Source: Enterovirga aerilata
GTDB taxonomy: Bacteria; Pseudomonadota; Alphaproteobacteria; Rhizobiales; Beijerinckiaceae
Assembly: GCF_013044135.1 (NCBI RefSeq)
Contig: NZ_JABEPP010000007.1
Location: 186,001 to 250,000, forward strand
Direction: 5' to 3'
DNA length: 64,000 nt
Shown: positions 16,177 to 25,172 of the stretch, piece by piece
How the letters are laid out: the number at the start of each line of letters is the position of its first letter
Numbering within the stretch: position 1 is the first letter of the stretch
Position numbers and translations under genes: made by a program
Notes under the pieces: model-generated
Seen by the model: only the letters and a program-made list of their open reading frames with translations
What the model was told of the DNA's origin: nothing
The model's database searches: none

Positions 16177-17691
16177 ATGGCGCTCGCCGAACACGCGCAA
16201 CGGACAGGCTCGAGGCCGGCAGGCTCGGTGACGGTCCTGGAGGGCCGCCGCAAGGTGATGCGTCTGGCCTCCGCGCGGCCCGCCCCGACCGAGGGCCAGC
16301 TCTACGCCGCCCGCGAGAAGATCCACCCGGCTTCCGTCCGGGGCACCTTCCGGACGGTGAAGTGGGCGATCCTGTCCGTCGCGCTCGCCGTCTATTACGG
16401 CCTGCCGTTCCTGCGGTGGGAGCGCGGCGCGGAACAGCCATCGCAGGCGGTGCTGCTCGACCTCGACAAGGGGCGGTTCTACTTCTTCTTCATCGAGCTC
16501 TGGCCGCAGGACGTCACCTACGTGATGGGCCTCCTGATCCTGGCCGCGCTCGTCCTCTTCGCCATGAACGCGGTGGCCGGGCGGGTCTGGTGCGGCTATC
16601 TCTGCCCGCAGACGGTCTGGACCGACCTCTTCATGGCCGTGGAGCGGTTCGCCGAGGGCGACCGGCGCGAGCGCCAGAAGCTCGACGCGGCGCCCTGGAC
16701 GGCGGACAAGATCTGGCGGCGCACGCTCAAGCACGCACTCTGGATCCTCATCGCCTGGTGGACCGGCGGCGCCTGGGTTCTCTATTTCGCGGACGCGCCG
16801 ACGCTCGTCGTGCAGCTCGCCGCCTTCGAGGCTCCGACGGCGGCCTATGCGGCGATCGGCATCCTCACCGCGACGACCTATGTGCTTGCCGGCCACATGC
16901 GCGAGCAGGTCTGCACCTATATGTGCCCCTGGCCGCGCATCCAGGGCGCGCTGACCGACAGGCACTCGCTCGCCATCACGTACCGGTACGACCGCGGCGA
17001 GCCGCGCGGCTCGGCCAAGAAGGCGGCCGCGTTGCGCGCCGCCGGCCGGCCGGCGGGCGATTGCGTCGATTGCTTCCAGTGCGTGGCGGCCTGCCCGGCC
17101 GGCATCGACATCCGCGATGGGCTGCAGATGGAGTGCATCCAGTGCGGGCTGTGCGCCGACGCCTGCAACACCGTCATGCGCAAGCTCGGCCGCCCCGAGG
17201 GGCTCATCGCCTACGACACGGACGCGAATTGCCAAGCCCGGGCTGCCGGCGCGCCGGCCGTCTACAAGCCCGTCCGGGTCAGGACGCTGCTCTACGCGGC
17301 CATGATCTCCGCCGTGGGCGGGATCATGCTCTACAACCTCGCGACCCGCGATCTGACCGGCCTGAGCGCGATCCACGACCGCAACCCGCTCTTCGTGACG
17401 CTGGCGGACGGTTCGATCCGCAACGGCTACACGCTGCGGGTCCTCAACAAGCGGCCGATCGAGCGCGCGTTCACGCTCGGTCTCGACAGCCCGCTGCCGC
17501 TGCGGGCCGAGGTCGTGGGCGGCTCCGGGAACACGCTCCGGGTTCCGGCCGACTCGACGCAGGAATTCCGCGTCCTCGTCTTCGCGCCGCCGCGCGCCAA
17601 GCTCGACCGCTCGACCGAGCTGACCTTCGTCATCACCGATCCGACCACCGGCGACCGTGCCGCGGCCGACGACCACTTCAAGGCTCCATGA
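16177..17691 (+). CDS. ccoG: cbb3 oxidase maturation iron-sulfur protein CcoG (FixG)
   Basis: A 504-residue membrane protein. ATG 16177 follows GGACAGG; a TTG just before it is in frame. It has several membrane helices (around residues 60, 125, 190 and 380), the conserved GRVWCGYLCPQTVW segment, and two 4Fe-4S motifs read from CVDCFQCVAACP and CIQCGLCADAC. The C-terminal immunoglobulin-like domain is periplasmic. CcoG is a cupric reductase in the copper delivery route to the cbb3 CuB centre. It overlaps ccoH by four bases. Confidence 0.96.
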   Translation: MALAEHAQRTGSRPAGSVTVLEGRRKVMRLASARPAPTEGQLYAAREKIHPASVRGTFRTVKWAILSVALAVYYGLPFLRWERGAEQPSQAVLLDLDKGRFYFFFIELWPQDVTYVMGLLILAALVLFAMNAVAGRVWCGYLCPQTVWTDLFMAVERFAEGDRRERQKLDAAPWTADKIWRRTLKHALWILIAWWTGGAWVLYFADAPTLVVQLAAFEAPTAAYAAIGILTATTYVLAGHMREQVCTYMCPWPRIQGALTDRHSLAITYRYDRGEPRGSAKKAAALRAAGRPAGDCVDCFQCVAACPAGIDIRDGLQMECIQCGLCADACNTVMRKLGRPEGLIAYDTDANCQARAAGAPAVYKPVRVRTLLYAAMISAVGGIMLYNLATRDLTGLSAIHDRNPLFVTLADGSIRNGYTLRVLNKRPIERAFTLGLDSPLPLRAEVVGGSGNTLRVPADSTQEFRVLVFAPPRAKLDRSTELTFVITDPTTGDRAAADDHFKAP

Positions 17692-18209
17692 GCATGGGCA
17701 TGCAGATGACGAGCGGCTCCGATGCCGGCTTCCGCCTCACCGGCCGGAAGGTGTTCCTCATCTTCCTGGCCTTCTTCGGGACCATCTTCGCGGCCGACGC
17801 CTTCCTCCTGACCTCGGCCCTGCGCACCTGGTCGGGGCTCGAGGTGCGCTCCCCCTATCAGGCCGGCCAGCGCTACAACGCGGAGCTGGCCGGCGCGCGC
17901 GAGCAGGAGGCTCGCGGCTGGACGATGGACCTCGATGTCAGGCGGGCCGGGGACGAGGAGGCCGACGTCACGGCGATCGCGCGGGACCGCTCCGGCCGCC
18001 CGATCACGGGCCTTGCGGGCCGGGCCTCGCTCGAGCGCCCCACGGACAAGCGCTTTGACCGGGCCGCCGGGCTCGTCGAGACCGAGCGCGGCACCTACCG
18101 CGCCGTGATCGAGGGTGCGCTGCGAGGTCAGTGGGACCTCGTGGTGGATTTCAGCGACCAGCACGGGGAGCGGCTGTTCCGACGCCGCTCCCGCGTGATC
18201 CTGCCCTGA
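17688..18209 (+). CDS. ccoH: cbb3 oxidase assembly protein CcoH (FixH)
   Basis: A 173-residue protein with one N-terminal membrane helix (LTGRKVFLIFLAFFGTIFAAD, roughly residues 16-36) and a periplasmic FixH domain containing SPYQAGQRYNAELA. The ATG overlaps the ccoG stop (ATGA). CcoH is needed for stable assembly of the cbb3 subunits and contacts CcoN and the maturation machinery. Size and order match the family. Confidence 0.94.
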   Translation: MSMGMQMTSGSDAGFRLTGRKVFLIFLAFFGTIFAADAFLLTSALRTWSGLEVRSPYQAGQRYNAELAGAREQEARGWTMDLDVRRAGDEEADVTAIARDRSGRPITGLAGRASLERPTDKRFDRAAGLVETERGTYRAVIEGALRGQWDLVVDFSDQHGERLFRRRSRVILP

Positions 18210-18232
18210 CCCGGCGTAGCGGGAGATCGATC

Positions 18233-20560
18233 ATGTGCTGCGGCGACAACGCTCTCGCCTATCTCGACGCCCACGCGTCCTGGCACGACGGCGCCAAGCG
18301 CCTCTCCGAACGCGATCTCTCCGGCTTCGTCCGGGTGCAGCCGGACGGGTCCGCGCGCGCCGAGCTCGCCGTCGAGGGCGTCCGCTGCGCCGCCTGCATG
18401 GCCGCCATCGAGCGCGGGCTCGGCGCTCTCCCCGGAATCGCCTCCGCGCGCCTGAACTTCTCCGAGCGGCGTCTTGCCGTGTCCTGGATGCCCGGCCGGA
18501 CAGCCGATCTCGTCGCGGTGATCGAGAAGCTCGAAGGGCTCGGCTACGGCGCCCAGCCCTTCGATCCGCGCCGCGCCGACGAGCCGGAGAAGGCCGAGCT
18601 CCGCCGCCTCGTCCGGGCGCTCGCGGTGGCGGGTTTCGCGTCCATGAACGTCATGCTGCTCGCGGTCTCCGTCTGGGCGGGCAACGTCTCCGACATGACG
18701 GCCGAGAACCGCGACTTCTTCCACTGGATGCAGGCGCTCGTCGCGCTGCCGGCGGCCGCCTATGCCGGCCAGCCCTTCTTCCAGGGCGCGATCCGCGGCC
18801 TGAAGGCCGGGCGCGTGACGATGGACTTCCCGATCGCGCTCGGGGTCGTGGCAACGCTGGTCATGTCGGTCTTCGAGACCGCGACGGGCGCTCATCACGC
18901 CTATTTCGACGGCGCCGTGATGCTGCTCTTTTTCCTGCTGATCGGGCGCGTTCTCGACCAGACCATGCGGCGCAAGACCCGCATGCTGGCCGAGAACCTC
19001 GCCGCCCTGCGCCGGGACAGCGCCGCGCGCGTGGACGAGAACGGCAGGGTGCAGGACGTGCCGGTCGGCGAACTCGCGGCGGGCGACCTCGTGCTGGTCC
19101 GCCCGGGCGAGCGCATGCCGGTCGATGGCCTGGTCGAGCGCGGCACCTCGCAGGCCGATATGAGCCTCGTCACGGGTGAGACCGCGCCCGTGGCGCTCGC
19201 GGCCGGCGACCGGGTCTATGCGGGCGCGCTGAACTTCGACGGCGCGTTGACGGTCCGGGTCACGGCGGCGGCCAGCGGCACCTTCCTGGACGAGGTCGAG
19301 GCGCTGATGAGCCGCGCGCTCGACATTCGCTCCCGCATCCTCGACCTCGCGAGCCGGGCGACACGCCTCTACGTTCCGCTCGTCCATGCGGCCGCGGCGC
19401 TGACGCTCCTCGGGTGGCTCCTCGCCGGCGCGGGCTGGCACGCCGCGATCCTGAACGCGGTGGCGGTGCTCATCATCACCTGCCCCTGTGCGCTCGGGCT
19501 CGCGATCCCGGCCGTGCAGGTCGCGGCCGCGGGGCTCCTCTTCCGGGACGGGATCCTGCTCGCCTCCGGGGACGCGCTCGAGCGCTTCGCCGCGATCGAC
19601 ACGGTCGTATTCGACAAGACCGGCACGCTCACCCTGCCCGAGCCGCGGCTCGCGGAAGGTTTCGCGACGGACCCGGGTCTCCTCGAGACGGCGGCGCGGC
19701 TCGCCCTGTCGAGCCGCCATCCCATGGCCTCCGCCCTTTCGCAGCTCGCGGGGGAGCGCACGCCCTTCGCCGGCGCGAAGGAGGCCGCGGGCCTCGGGGT
19801 CCGGGCCGTCGTGGACGGCGTCGAGATGCGGCTCGGCTCGCCGGATTTCTGCGGCGCCCGGGCGGCCGCGCAAGCGGTTCTCGCCTGGTATCCCGACGCC
19901 TCCGTGATCTGCGTCCGGATCGGCGACGGCGGCCCGGTGGCGCTTCCCGTGCACCAGGCGCTCCGGCCCGACGCCATCGAGACCGTCGCCGCGCTGAAGC
20001 GAGATGGGTATCGGGTCACCATGCTCTCGGGCGACCGCCGGAGCGCCGTCGCCGCCGTCGCGGCCCGGCTCGGCATCGAGGACTGGTCGGCGGAGCTCTC
20101 CCCGCAGGACAAGATCGCGCGCATCGAGGCGCTCGGCCGGGAGGGCCGGCGGGTCCTCATGGTGGGGGACGGGCTGAACGATGCCCCCGCGCTCGCGGCC
20201 GCTCACGCCTCCCTCTCGCCCGTGACGGCCGCGCATGTAAGCCAGGCGGCCGCGGACGCGGTGTTCCTGGGCCGCAGCCTCGAGCCGGTCCGCACCGTGC
20301 TCGCGGTGGGCCGCCGGGCGAGGCGCATCATGATGCAGAACCTCTGGTTCGCGGCGCTCTACAACGTGTTCGCCGTGCCGCTCGCCGCGGCGGGGTTCCT
20401 CACCCCGCTCATCGCCGCGCTCGCGATGAGCGGATCGTCGGTCGTGGTTTCGCTGAACGCCGTCCGGCTCCGCTTCGACCGGTCGGCCCCGCGCCCGCGG
20501 CCCGACGCTCCGGCCGGGCGCGCCCCGCAGCAGGCCGCGCCCGCCCTTCGGGCGGCATGA
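18233..20560 (+). CDS. ccoI: Copper-exporting P-type ATPase CcoI (FixI)
   Basis: A 775-residue P1B ATPase. The N-terminal metal-binding domain carries CAAC (52-55). Eight membrane segments, the intramembrane metal site CPCALGLAIP, the phosphorylation motif DKTGTLT and the hinge GDGLNDAPAL are all present. It moves copper to the periplasm for cbb3 assembly rather than for detoxification. ATG 18233 is preceded by GGGAG (18221-18225). Its stop is seven bases before ccoS. Confidence 0.96.
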   Translation: MCCGDNALAYLDAHASWHDGAKRLSERDLSGFVRVQPDGSARAELAVEGVRCAACMAAIERGLGALPGIASARLNFSERRLAVSWMPGRTADLVAVIEKLEGLGYGAQPFDPRRADEPEKAELRRLVRALAVAGFASMNVMLLAVSVWAGNVSDMTAENRDFFHWMQALVALPAAAYAGQPFFQGAIRGLKAGRVTMDFPIALGVVATLVMSVFETATGAHHAYFDGAVMLLFFLLIGRVLDQTMRRKTRMLAENLAALRRDSAARVDENGRVQDVPVGELAAGDLVLVRPGERMPVDGLVERGTSQADMSLVTGETAPVALAAGDRVYAGALNFDGALTVRVTAAASGTFLDEVEALMSRALDIRSRILDLASRATRLYVPLVHAAAALTLLGWLLAGAGWHAAILNAVAVLIITCPCALGLAIPAVQVAAAGLLFRDGILLASGDALERFAAIDTVVFDKTGTLTLPEPRLAEGFATDPGLLETAARLALSSRHPMASALSQLAGERTPFAGAKEAAGLGVRAVVDGVEMRLGSPDFCGARAAAQAVLAWYPDASVICVRIGDGGPVALPVHQALRPDAIETVAALKRDGYRVTMLSGDRRSAVAAVAARLGIEDWSAELSPQDKIARIEALGREGRRVLMVGDGLNDAPALAAAHASLSPVTAAHVSQAAADAVFLGRSLEPVRTVLAVGRRARRIMMQNLWFAALYNVFAVPLAAAGFLTPLIAALAMSGSSVVVSLNAVRLRFDRSAPRPRPDAPAGRAPQQAAPALRAA

Positions 20561-20567
20561 GGCGACG

Positions 20568-20705
20568 ATGGACGTCCTTGTCTTCATGATCCCGATCGCG
20601 ACCGGCCTCGGCCTCGTCGGGCTCTGCGCCTTTCTCTGGGCGCTGCGTTCCGGCCAGTACGACGACATCGAGGGCGCGGAGTACCGCGTCCTCCAGGACG
20701 ACTGA
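20568..20705 (+). CDS. ccoS: cbb3 oxidase maturation protein CcoS (FixS)
   Basis: A 45-residue membrane peptide: one hydrophobic helix (residues about 4-27) followed by the conserved LRSGQYDDIEGAEYRVL, the hallmark of CcoS. It is required for inserting heme b and CuB into CcoN. Last gene of ccoGHIS. It ends only nine bases from the converging thioesterase gene, with no hairpin between them. Confidence 0.95.
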   Translation: MDVLVFMIPIATGLGLVGLCAFLWALRSGQYDDIEGAEYRVLQDD

Positions 20706-20714
20706 GCCGGACGC

Positions 20715-21095
20715 CTATTTCACGGGCTTGAACACGCCGCTCGACTTGGCGACCAGCTCGCCCGCCTCGTCCCGCACCTCCGCCTCGCAGAACAGGATCG
20801 AGCGCCCGCCGCGTACCACGCGGCCCTCGCCGGTCAGCACCCCGGCCCGGCCGGGGGACAGGAACGCCACCTGCATGTCGAGCGTCATGACCGGCCTTCC
20901 GGCATAGGTCCTGCCGGCCGTCCCCATGGCGACGTCGAGCAGGGTACAGATCGCGCCGCCATGCGCGATGCCGATATTGTTCATGTGCTGCGGCCCGAGC
21001 TTCATGCGCAGCCGCGTCCTGCCCTCGAACAGGCCCACTTCCTCGATGGCGCAATGATCGACGAAGGGGATCTCGGCCCCGAAGACGAGCGCCAT
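20715..21095 (-). CDS. PaaI-type hotdog thioesterase
   Basis: A 126-residue single hotdog domain. The segment NNIGIAHGGAICTLLD contains the HGG signature and the acidic catalytic residue of the PaaI/YbgC-like group. It hydrolyses an acyl-CoA. It is the last gene of a four-gene leftward operon, its ATG abutting the BKACE stop. In bacterial L-carnitine catabolism a thioesterase of this type acts on betainyl-CoA right after a BKACE enzyme, so that role is plausible here but inferred from context. Confidence 0.85.
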   Translation of the reverse strand: MALVFGAEIPFVDHCAIEEVGLFEGRTRLRMKLGPQHMNNIGIAHGGAICTLLDVAMGTAGRTYAGRPVMTLDMQVAFLSPGRAGVLTGEGRVVRGGRSILFCEAEVRDEAGELVAKSSGVFKPVK

Positions 21096-21976
21096 CAGGA
21101 GGCGAGCCCGAATGTGGCGCGCGCCTCGGCCGGCGTGGCGGGACGGAAATCGAGATGGGCGAGGAGGCTCACGGCCTTCTCGACGAGGGCGGCGTTGCTC
21201 GGCGCGAGCTTGCCGGCCGAAAGGTAGAGGTTGTCCTCCAGCCCGACCCGCACGTTCCCGCCGAGCGTTGCCGCGAGCGCAACCATCGGGAATTGCTGAC
21301 GCGCGATGCCGAAGCCCGACCAGACCGCGTTCTTCGGCAGGCGATCGCGCATCTGGATCATGGTCTCGGGGGTGGCCGGCGCGCCCCAGGGTATGCCGAG
21401 GCAGATCTGGAACAGCGGCGGCGCGTCGAGATGCCCGTCGGCGATGAGGCGTTTGGCGAGTTCGATCTGGCCGAGGTCGAAGACCTCGATCTCGGGCTTC
21501 GCGCCGGCCCGCCTCGCGGCCGCCGCCATCTCGCGCAGGTGCGCCGGCGTGTTCATGAAGACGTGCTCGCCGAAATTCATCGTCGCGATGTCGAGCGTGC
21601 AGATCTCCGGCCGCAGCGCCTCGACATGGCGCGTGCGCTCGGCCGGCGTGGCGAGCGTGGTGCCCGGTCCGCCCGTCCTCGGATCCTCCGATCCGGGGAC
21701 GTAGCGGCCGCCCGCTCCGGTCGTGAGGTTCAGCACGACCTCGGCATCCTTCTCGCGGATGCGTTCGACCACCTCCCGGTAATGCGCGAGCTCCATGGAA
21801 GGGTGGGTCGTCGCCGGATCGCGCACATGGATGTGGACGATCGCGGCGCCTGCCGCGGCCGCCTCGACCGCCGAGGCCGCGATCTCGGCCGGCGTGACCG
21901 GCACGGCCGGGTTCCTGCGGGACGAGATGTCCGCTCCGCCCGTGAGCGCGCAGGTGATGACGACCGGCTTCGACAT
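21095..21976 (-). CDS. BKACE family beta-keto acid cleavage enzyme (DUF849)
   Basis: A 293-residue TIM-barrel protein with the zinc motif HIHVRDP near residue 48, EVVLNLTTG and the closing NVRVGLEDN, all diagnostic of BKACE. These enzymes condense a beta-keto acid with acetyl-CoA and release acetoacetate plus a new CoA ester; substrates include 3-keto-5-aminohexanoate, dehydrocarnitine and beta-ketoadipate. Its ATG overlaps the SDR stop by one base. Pairing with a 3-hydroxyacyl-CoA-dehydrogenase-like enzyme and a thioesterase resembles carnitine degradation. Confidence 0.92.
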   Translation of the reverse strand: MSKPVVITCALTGGADISSRRNPAVPVTPAEIAASAVEAAAAGAAIVHIHVRDPATTHPSMELAHYREVVERIREKDAEVVLNLTTGAGGRYVPGSEDPRTGGPGTTLATPAERTRHVEALRPEICTLDIATMNFGEHVFMNTPAHLREMAAAARRAGAKPEIEVFDLGQIELAKRLIADGHLDAPPLFQICLGIPWGAPATPETMIQMRDRLPKNAVWSGFGIARQQFPMVALAATLGGNVRVGLEDNLYLSAGKLAPSNAALVEKAVSLLAHLDFRPATPAEARATFGLAS

Positions 21977-22734
21977 CAGACAGACCCGCCGTCGACGACG
22001 ATCGTCTCGCCCGTCATGTAGCCTGCGCCCGCCGCCAGGAACAGCATGGCCTCGGCGACGTCCTCCGGTCGCCCGAGCCGGGCCAGCATGGTGCGCTCGA
22101 GAGTCATGCGCCGGCGCGCCTGCGACCAGGCGCTCGTCAGCGGCGTCTCGATCAGGCCCGGCGCGACCGCATTCACCCGCACGTCGGGCGCGAGGGCCCG
22201 GGCGAGGCTCTTGGTCAGGTTGATCAGGCCCGCCTTGCTGGCCGCGTAGGCGATGGAGCTTCCGCGCCGCCCGAGCCCGGCCACGGAGGCCGTGTTGACG
22301 ATCGCGCCTCCCGCCTCCCTCAGCGCCGGCGCGGCGGCCCGCGAGCAGCGGAACGGGCCGACGAGGTTCGTGGCGAGGATGCCGTCCCAGAACTCGTCCG
22401 TCATCGCGTCGAGATCGTCGAAGTCGATCGGCTCGGCCGTGCCGGTGATCCCGGCATTGTTGATCAGGACGTCCAGGCCGCCGAGCGCCTCGATCGCGTC
22501 CGCCACCATCGCCTCGGCCGCGCCGCTGCGGGCGGCGTCTCCGGGCGCCGCGACGGCGTCGAGCCCTTCGGCCCGCAGCTGCTCGACGGCGTGCCTGCCG
22601 CGCCCGTCGCCCGGGAGATAGTTCAGCGCGACCCTGGCCCCGCAGCGCGCGAAGAGGGTCGCGGCGGCAAGCCCGATGCCGGAGGCGGCGCCCGTGACGA
22701 GCACCTTCCGGCCGCGCAGGTCGGCCGTGATCAT
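21976..22734 (-). CDS. Short-chain dehydrogenase/reductase
   Basis: A 252-residue classical SDR: VTGAASGIGLAAA (cofactor loop, about 13-25), NNAGITG, and the catalytic YAASKAG (Tyr-x3-Lys). An acidic or arginine discriminator after strand 2 is not obvious (ALNYLPGD), so NAD versus NADP cannot be called. It lies between the 3-hydroxyacyl-CoA-dehydrogenase-like gene (4-base overlap) and the BKACE gene (1-base overlap), so it belongs to the same pathway, perhaps oxidising a hydroxyl to the keto acid cleaved by BKACE. Confidence 0.9.
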   Translation of the reverse strand: MITADLRGRKVLVTGAASGIGLAAATLFARCGARVALNYLPGDGRGRHAVEQLRAEGLDAVAAPGDAARSGAAEAMVADAIEALGGLDVLINNAGITGTAEPIDFDDLDAMTDEFWDGILATNLVGPFRCSRAAAPALREAGGAIVNTASVAGLGRRGSSIAYAASKAGLINLTKSLARALAPDVRVNAVAPGLIETPLTSAWSQARRRMTLERTMLARLGRPEDVAEAMLFLAAGAGYMTGETIVVDGGSV

Positions 22735-23681
22735 GTTCCCTCCATCCGGCCGATCGCCTTCATTGCCTTCTTGAGCGCGAGCAGCTTGCGGTCGCGCTCG
22801 CGGAACAGCTCCTCGGGCGGGCGGCCGCCCCAGTCGAAATAGCCGCGGCCCGCCATGACGCCCGTCCGCCCCTCCGCGCACAGCCTGTCGAGGACCTCCG
22901 AGCGGGTGCGCGGGGAAGGCGGCTGGTAGGTCGCGTTCCGGAGCGCGTGGCGCTGCAGCTCGAGCCCGGTGAAATCCGCCTTGGCGAGATGCCCCAGCAC
23001 CGGAATCCGAGGCGCGAGGCCGTGGATGATGGCGTCGTCGATCTCGCGCGGGCTCGCCACGCCCTCGTCCAGGAGGTGGTACACCTCGGCCGAGATCGCC
23101 GACTGGATGCGGTTGGCGACATAGCCCGGGATGAAGCGCTTCAGGACGATCGGCACCTGGCCGAGGCCGAGGACGAGGTCGCGCACGGCATCCACGACGG
23201 CCGGGTCCGTCTCCGGCCCGGGCACAACGTCGACGAGGTCGACGATGTAGGGCGGCGTGTACCAATGCGCGACGATCGCCCGTGTCCGGCGCGCGGCCGG
23301 GATCAGCGGGAAGACGTCGAGATAGCTGGTGTTGCTGGCGAGGATCGTGTCCGGCCCGCAGAGCCGGTCGAGCTCGGCGAAAAGCGCGCGCTTCGCGTCC
23401 GGGTTCTCGGTGATGGCCTCGATCACGAGCCCGGCGCCTGCCACCGTCTCGGCGAGGTCCGGCGAAGGGCCGATCGCTCCGGTTACGCGCTCCGCCGTCC
23501 AACTCGCGTCAACCGCCTCCGCTTCGCGCAGCGTCTCGAGCGCCGAGGCGAGAAGGCCCGGCACGCGCTCCAGCGCCTCCCGGCTCGAATCCGTGATGCG
23601 CACCCGATGGCCGCCGAGCGCGAGCACGAGCGCGATGCCGTGGCCCATCAGGCCCGCGCCGATGACGGCGACCTCGCTCAC
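22731..23681 (-). CDS. 3-hydroxyacyl-CoA dehydrogenase / L-carnitine dehydrogenase-like enzyme
   Basis: A 316-residue protein with the N-terminal Rossmann motif VIGAGLMGHGIA, the SNTSYLDVF segment, the AHWYTPPYIVDLVDVVPG stretch that replaces HFFNPP of fatty-acid enzymes, and the C-terminal 3HCDH_C helical domain. The GTG start at 23681 is chosen because AGGAGG lies eight bases upstream. Proteins of this shape oxidise 3-hydroxy acids without CoA, including L-carnitine and L-gulonate. In context with BKACE and a thioesterase it may make the keto acid that BKACE cleaves. Confidence 0.87.
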   Translation of the reverse strand: MSEVAVIGAGLMGHGIALVLALGGHRVRITDSSREALERVPGLLASALETLREAEAVDASWTAERVTGAIGPSPDLAETVAGAGLVIEAITENPDAKRALFAELDRLCGPDTILASNTSYLDVFPLIPAARRTRAIVAHWYTPPYIVDLVDVVPGPETDPAVVDAVRDLVLGLGQVPIVLKRFIPGYVANRIQSAISAEVYHLLDEGVASPREIDDAIIHGLAPRIPVLGHLAKADFTGLELQRHALRNATYQPPSPRTRSEVLDRLCAEGRTGVMAGRGYFDWGGRPPEELFRERDRKLLALKKAMKAIGRMEGT

Positions 23682-23815
23682 GGCCGGGCCTCCTGCGCGG
23701 CTGCCGCGCCCTGCCGCCGCCACGGCCCGAGCCGGGCGAGCTCCCGCGGCGAGATCACGATGCGGTTCCGGAGCGCGAGCTCGCGCAGGCGGATCGGTTC
23801 GAACAGAGAGGCCAT
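23678..23815 (-). pseudogene. N-terminal remnant of an NADH:flavin oxidoreductase (Old Yellow Enzyme family)
   Basis: From ATG 23815 the minus strand reads LFEPIRLRELALRNRIVISP, an almost ideal N-terminus for Old Yellow Enzyme/2,4-dienoyl-CoA-reductase-type flavoproteins, which should continue for more than 350 residues. Here similarity stops after about 23 residues and the frame ends at 23678, inside the start of the 3-hydroxyacyl-CoA-dehydrogenase-like gene. The rest of the gene was deleted. It stands at the head of the operon, so it was probably the first gene once. Confidence 0.7.
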
Positions 23816-23830
23816 CGGGGCTCTTGGTAC

Positions 23831-23846
23831 CCGGATTGTCAGACCG
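23831..23846. promoter_or_regulatory. Weak regulatory-site candidate in the divergent gap 23816-24051
   Basis: The gap between the flavoprotein remnant and the Gfo/Idh/MocA gene has no ORF I believe. It contains GGATTGTCAGACCG, which shares GTCAGAC with the operator candidate near 10325. One partial half-site match is thin evidence. Confidence 0.2.
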
Positions 23847-24051
23847 TGGCGACGGGCGTCGGGGGCGAGACCGCCATGGTCAGGCGCTGACGCCTCGGGG
23901 CCCAGCTCGGCGCTCGCATCGTCGTCTCCCGCCTGCGGCGGGCTCTCCCGGCCCGCTCCTCCCGCCTCCCTCCGGCACGAGCGCACGCGCTGTCAACCGG
24001 CGCGTCCGTCCGTGCTAGAGCGAGGCCCTCCAAGCGGAAAGGTTCGTCGCC

Positions 24052-25023
24052 GTGTCCCATCCTCCCGTCGCGATGGGCATCATCGGGGCCGGCATCATGG
24101 GCGAGCGCATGCTCGGCGCCGCGCTCGATCACGCCTCCCATGCGGTCCGGGTCGCCGGCATCTGGGATCCCGCGCCCGCCGCGCTGGACCGCATCCGGGC
24201 GCGGTTCCCGGCTGCGCCCATCCTGTCCGATTCCGCATCGCTCATCGCGGCGAGCGACTGCGCCTACATCGCCTCGCCGCCCGCCTCCCATCTCGGCCAT
24301 GCCCGCGCGGCGCTTGCGGCCGGAAAGAGCGTCTTCGTGGAGAAGCCGCTGGCGGTGGACCTCGCGGACGCCCGCGCCTTCGTGGCCGAAGCCGGCGATC
24401 GTGGCGCGGTCAACTTCCCGTTCGCCTCGTCGCTGGGCGTCGAGACGCTTCGCCGCTGGATCGGGGAAGGCGCGGTCGGCCGCCCGCTCCGGATCGCCAT
24501 CGAGGTCTCCTTCGCGACATGGCCGCGCTCCTGGCAGGCCGATGCGGCGGGCTGGCTCGACCGCCGCCCCGAGGGCGGCTTCACGCGCGAGGTGGTGTCG
24601 CACTTCCTGTTCCTGTCCCGCCGGCTCGGCGGGCCGCTTGCCGGGCTCGAAGGCCGGGCGGAGTTTCCCGAGCCCGGCCGTTCGGAACGGCGGGTCGCGG
24701 CGACGCTCACGGCAGGCGGCATACCGGTGAGCCTGGCCGGGACGGTCGGCGGGACGGACAGGGACGACCACAACACCTGGCTCATCGAGGGCGAGGCCGG
24801 GGCAGTACGGCTGCGCGATTGGGCCATCGCCGAGCGCCGCGCTCCCGACGGCACGTTCCATCCCGCGCCCGACGCCCTTCCGAACGAGAAGGGGCGCCCG
24901 ATCGCGCTCCGGCGGCAGCTCGAGGGCGTGGCGCGGCTTGCCCGCGGCGAGCCGCACCGCCTCGCGACCATGCAGGAGGCCTTCGAGGTGCAGGAGATCG
25001 TGGAGGCGGTCCTGGCAGGCTGA
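24052..25023 (+). CDS. Gfo/Idh/MocA family oxidoreductase
   Basis: A 323-residue protein with an N-terminal Rossmann fold, GIIGAGIMGE (residues 9-18), the conserved EKPLAVDLADA at about 99-109 (the lysine is part of the catalytic set) and the C-terminal beta-sheet domain. Family members oxidise sugars, inositols, amino sugars or biliverdin with NAD(P). GTG 24052 follows GGAAAGG; ATG 24073 is possible but would cut the first beta strand. It precedes the Liv-type transporter by 150 bases and may belong to the same unit. Confidence 0.87.
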   Translation: MSHPPVAMGIIGAGIMGERMLGAALDHASHAVRVAGIWDPAPAALDRIRARFPAAPILSDSASLIAASDCAYIASPPASHLGHARAALAAGKSVFVEKPLAVDLADARAFVAEAGDRGAVNFPFASSLGVETLRRWIGEGAVGRPLRIAIEVSFATWPRSWQADAAGWLDRRPEGGFTREVVSHFLFLSRRLGGPLAGLEGRAEFPEPGRSERRVAATLTAGGIPVSLAGTVGGTDRDDHNTWLIEGEAGAVRLRDWAIAERRAPDGTFHPAPDALPNEKGRPIALRRQLEGVARLARGEPHRLATMQEAFEVQEIVEAVLAG

Positions 25024-25172
25024 GCGTTCCTCCCGAACCATCCCGGGCCGGCCCGCTCCGCCGGGCGATGGATCGTGCGGGCGGCAGGCTTTCACCCGAT
25101 GCGGCTTTTCCGATGGACTTCCGCGGCCGAGCTGCGGCAGTCTTTCCGTCAATAAAACGGGGAGGACACGTG

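Noticed and set aside
22947-25172. Long plus-strand frame before the binding protein at 25173
   Set aside because: It runs antisense to the 3-hydroxyacyl-CoA-dehydrogenase-like gene and out of frame through the Gfo gene; real coding starts at ATG 25173 behind GGAGGA.
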